From an uncultured Sphaerochaeta sp. (GTDB lineage: Bacteria; Spirochaetota; Spirochaetia; Sphaerochaetales; Sphaerochaetaceae), in assembly GCF_963667405.1 (NCBI RefSeq), contig NZ_OY763408.1, positions 1,201,757 to 1,265,756 of the forward strand: 64,000 nt of DNA. The letters run 5' to 3'. A program made the position numbers and the translations under genes. Below, in pieces: positions 61,505-64,000 of the stretch (position 1 is its first letter; each line of letters begins with the position of its first letter). The notes under the pieces are model-generated. The model was not told where the DNA came from. It worked only from the letters and a program-made list of their open reading frames with translations, and did not search any database.

Positions 61505-62672
61505 GGCAGAGTGCCGCAGCATGGCAAAGGATTGCCGGACCGAACTTGGTGCGTACCCGGTCCACTGCACTTTGCAGTGAGCTGGAGTGCTCCAACTGGG
61601 TGGGGATGAAGAGATCGCTCTGGCCCAAGGCGGGATTGAGGTCGGAGAGCCTGAGGGTGAAGGCAAGCAGGCTGACCCTTCGGTTCGCAGCCTGCAGGGC
61701 ACAATCCCAAAGAACCCGTTCGATCTCCAGGTCAAGGATCCATTGATCCTTGGTTCGCCTTGAGGCTTCACTGGATCTTCCGTCGCTCCACAGGAGGGTA
61801 AGGTGGATGTGTGAACATCCATGGTTCTCCCTGCGCATCTCGAGCCCAGCATCCTCAGCTGCACTTACCAAGGCTGCCTTGAGCGAGGCATGGTCGAGGA
61901 TTGGCTCGGCAAAACTGACCTTGCGGATGATCTGCTTCTGTTTTGTCAGGCTTGGGCCGAGAGAGGAACGGTCAAGCCCACGCGCGGCATCTCGCAGGGC
62001 CACTCCTTTCTTGCCCAGAAACGCCAGGGTCTGCTCATCATCAAGTTGGGCAAGCTGTCCGATCTGGGTGATGCCGGCAACCCGAAGCAGGGAGGAGATG
62101 GCCTGTCCCACCCCGCTGAGCAGGCTGATGTCCTGTGAGGAAAGAAAGGAGGCTTCCTCTCCCTCCCTGATCTGGGCAAGGCCATACGGACGGATGGTGC
62201 GCGTCCCGATTTTCGCCACCAGCTTGTTGGAAGCGACTGCCACTGCTCCTTCCAGGCCGATACGCTCGCGGATCTCCTTGCGGATGCGAACGGCACTATC
62301 CACGGCAGGTCCGAAAAGGCGGGTGGTACCGCTCATGTCCAGATACACATGGCCCCCTCTGTCACACTGGAAGTGGGGGGTGTAGGCTTGTACGATTGAG
62401 GTGATGACCTCCTCGGCCTTGGTTGTTGCCGGTACATCAGGAGGAAGGATGCGAAGGGTGGGGAGCATCCGCTCTGCCAGTGCCACCGGCATGCCTGTGC
62501 GGATTCCCTCCTCCCATGCCCTCCGTGAGGGGGTGAGGATGACTCTGCGGGCAGAACCTTCCAGGGCAATGGCAAAGGCCTTGTCAGCAAGCCGGGGATC
62601 CTTGGCAACAGCAACGGCTGCAGCGAAGTCGGTCACATTGAGATGGATGATGCTTGCACGATCTCTTTGCAT
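61494..62672 (-). CDS. imuB: ImuB-like inactive Y-family DNA polymerase
   Basis: The 392-residue protein has the Y-family order: palm and fingers, helix-hairpin-helix (LLSGVGQAISSLLRVAGI and QLAQLDDEQTLAFLGKKG) and little finger. Catalytic acids are missing: Asn12 stands for the first Asp in LNVTDF, and GGHVYLD (Gly107-His108) replaces the IDEAYLD Asp-Glu pair. This is the hallmark of ImuB, an adaptor rather than a polymerase. A clamp-binding motif QSDLF is at 351-355. The start is within the 3' end of the DUF72 gene with AAGGGGGG upstream, and the gene is coupled to dnaE2. ImuA, the usual third partner, is absent here. Confidence 0.87.
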   Translation of the reverse strand: MQRDRASIIHLNVTDFAAAVAVAKDPRLADKAFAIALEGSARRVILTPSRRAWEEGIRTGMPVALAERMLPTLRILPPDVPATTKAEEVITSIVQAYTPHFQCDRGGHVYLDMSGTTRLFGPAVDSAVRIRKEIRERIGLEGAVAVASNKLVAKIGTRTIRPYGLAQIREGEEASFLSSQDISLLSGVGQAISSLLRVAGITQIGQLAQLDDEQTLAFLGKKGVALRDAARGLDRSSLGPSLTKQKQIIRKVSFAEPILDHASLKAALVSAAEDAGLEMRRENHGCSHIHLTLLWSDGRSSEASRRTKDQWILDLEIERVLWDCALQAANRRVSLLAFTLRLSDLNPALGQSDLFIPTQLEHSSSLQSAVDRVRTKFGPAILCHAAALCHAH

Positions 62673-63460
62673 GCACCCCCCTTATCCTGGGCAAGCAGCT
62701 CCCTGAGCCGCCTGGCATTGACGACTGCCTGGGCTCTGCGATGGTTGTTGAAATAGACCAGAACGGTATCGGCACCAACAGCAAGGGAGCGGATACGTTC
62801 CACTATGGCAGCAAGCTCCTTGTCGCTGTACAGATAGTCGTATCGGCTTGCAGCATCAGAACCCCACCAGGTCTCCTTGTTTCTCCCATGCAGCCTCAGG
62901 TAGGCAAGCGGAGAGGTGAGGACATCCATGACCGGAGGGTTCCCGCTGACCGAAGGAAGGTCGAGGGAGGCGAAGGCCACCTTGCGCTCCCTCAGTGAGT
63001 CGAGGGTCCTGTTGTTGTACCAGTTGCTGTTGCGGAACTCCACCGCAAGAGGGAGGGGGGAGAGTACCCGCAAGAGGGAATCGAGATACCGCCTTCTCTC
63101 CGGTTCATAGTGGAAGGAGGCGGGGAACTGCAGGAGCACCGCTTCCAGCACCGTGGCGGCAAGCAAGGGCTCAAGGGAGCGACGGAAGAGCGTAGCTTGC
63201 TCCCGCCACTTCTCCGGCTCAATGACATGGGTCAGGCTTTGGTGTGCCTTGATGGAAAAGAGCAAGGAAGGTGCACTCTGGTGCATCATTGCAAGCTGGG
63301 TCGCTTCAGGCATACGGTAGTAGCTGAAGTTCAGTTCAACGGTGGGAAAGAGGCGTGCATAGAGGGCAAGGTACTCCTCGTTCTTGGTCCCTTGGGGATA
63401 CACCGGACCGACCCATTCCGTATAGCTGTAGCCTGATGTGCCGATCAATATCGTACTCAT
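62633..63460 (-). CDS. DUF72 (YecE-like) protein
   Basis: The 275-residue protein is a complete DUF72 TIM-barrel-like member: ILIGTSGYSYTEWVGPVYPQG, FPTVELNFSYYRMP, LPLAVEFRNSNWYN, YLRLHGRNKETWWGSDAASRYDYLYSD and VLVYFNNHRRAQAVVNARRLREL. The biochemical role of the family is uncertain; links to DNA repair or nuclease activity have been proposed. It overlaps the ImuB-like gene by 40 bases, so it is part of that cassette and takes the place ImuA often has. The 31-base gap to the GGDEF gene holds a possible promoter (TTGATT, 17 bases, TATATC on the minus strand). Confidence 0.85.
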   Translation of the reverse strand: MSTILIGTSGYSYTEWVGPVYPQGTKNEEYLALYARLFPTVELNFSYYRMPEATQLAMMHQSAPSLLFSIKAHQSLTHVIEPEKWREQATLFRRSLEPLLAATVLEAVLLQFPASFHYEPERRRYLDSLLRVLSPLPLAVEFRNSNWYNNRTLDSLRERKVAFASLDLPSVSGNPPVMDVLTSPLAYLRLHGRNKETWWGSDAASRYDYLYSDKELAAIVERIRSLAVGADTVLVYFNNHRRAQAVVNARRLRELLAQDKGGACKEIVQASSISM

Positions 63461-63491
63461 ACTTCAGATATACTATATAAATGTTAAGTAA

Positions 63492-64000
63492 TCAAGAGGC
63501 TCCTACTGCCTGGTTTCTTCCTGCCTGCTTGGCATGGTAGAGATAGCTGTCGGCTTGTTTGAGGAACAATTCGGCAGAAGAGAGCTGTTCTGTGTAGCGG
63601 ACGTAGCCGACACTGATGGACATGCTGCCCAAGCTTTTTCCTGCATACGGAAGATCAAGGGCATGCACCCGCTCAACAAGGTTATCACAAAGAGTTCCCA
63701 GTTCCTGCTGTTGCAAGTAGGGGAGCAGGATGGCAAACTCATCTCCCCCATAGCGGCAGATGGTTGCGGAAAGATTGAAGTAGGAGAGCATCTCATGGGC
63801 AAGCCTGGTGAGTACGAAGTCGCCTGCATCATGCCCGTACTGGTCGTTGAAGTGCTTGAAGTAGTCGATATCCAGAAGGATGATGCCCCACACTTCTCCC
63901 TCTTTCTGCTCACGCTTGAGCTTGTTGGAGAGTGTCTCGTCAAAGTAGCGGCGGTTGAACAGGCCGGTAAGATGGTCACGGATGGCACTCTCTTTCAACT
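63492..64000 (-). CDS. GGDEF-domain diguanylate cyclase, partial (N-terminus beyond right edge)
   Basis: The frame is open to the right edge, so the start and any sensor domain are missing. About 168 residues of a GGDEF domain are visible: DHLTGLFNRRYFDE, LLDIDYFKHFNDQYGHDAGD (metal and substrate Asp), CRYGGDEFAIL (intact GGDEF active loop), SISVGYV and QADSYLYHAKQAGRNQ. It probably makes cyclic di-GMP. It lies 31 bases upstream of the DUF72-imuB-dnaE2 genes on the same strand and could be co-transcribed with them. Confidence 0.92.
   Translation of the reverse strand, partial: LKESAIRDHLTGLFNRRYFDETLSNKLKREQKEGEVWGIILLDIDYFKHFNDQYGHDAGDFVLTRLAHEMLSYFNLSATICRYGGDEFAILLPYLQQQELGTLCDNLVERVHALDLPYAGKSLGSMSISVGYVRYTEQLSSAELFLKQADSYLYHAKQAGRNQAVGAS

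Noticed and set aside
63461..63491. SOS (LexA) box before the mutasome cassette
   Set aside because: The short gap contains no CTG-N10-CAG or GAAC-type palindrome that I can see.

Overview
The window looks like a chromosomal piece of a free-living, fermentative spirochaete, most likely of the Sphaerochaeta group. The evidence is a TmpC/PnrA-type nucleoside-binding protein, a P13-like spirochaetal membrane protein, many lipoproteins with relaxed lipoboxes, sugar ABC transporters and moderate GC. I see no rRNA, tRNA or CRISPR array. The species assignment is inference.

Layout. 1-3.4 kb: a DUF4011 helicase-type gene cut by the left edge, then an unknown lipoprotein. 3.9-14.5 kb: two divergent operons around a DeoR regulator. 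They encode a purine-nucleoside ABC importer, a PNP-type phosphorylase, an MTA/SAH-type deaminase, an MtnA-like isomerase, a FucA-like class II aldolase and an MFS transporter. Together these read as a route from MTA or 5'-deoxyadenosine to DHAP and an aldehyde. 14.5-23.7 kb: a structured intergenic element, a membrane-tethered GIY-YIG (T5orf172) protein, a methyltransferase, an ABC exporter, a DUF2975/YozG-type pair and a CoA-disulfide reductase with two rhodanese domains. 24-27 kb: envelope proteins. 27.2-37.4 kb: sugar use, with a frameshifted D-lyxose isomerase, a ribose-type ABC transporter, a membrane-bound sugar-binding protein next to a histidine kinase and response regulator, a mannitol-1-phosphate-dehydrogenase-like protein and a PfkB kinase. 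37.5-48.6 kb: a TetR/CPBP pair, an RDD protein, a large GHL15-like lipoprotein, a P13-like protein, an S41-type protein, and a MerR regulator beside an amidohydrolase and adenine deaminase. 48.7-55.1 kb: two genes split by insertion sequences, an AraC regulator by an IS4-type element (12-bp target duplication) and a lipoprotein by an IS3-type element (4-bp duplication). 55.3-64 kb: an FAD oxidoreductase, a class II photolyase, and a DUF72 - ImuB-like - DnaE2-like mutagenesis cassette, then a GGDEF protein cut by the right edge.

The points most worth pursuing are the nucleoside-to-DHAP locus, the lipid- and membrane-anchored nuclease-like protein, the ImuA-less mutasome cassette, the sugar-sensing three-gene set with its operator, and a possible pseudoknotted element at 14571-14685.
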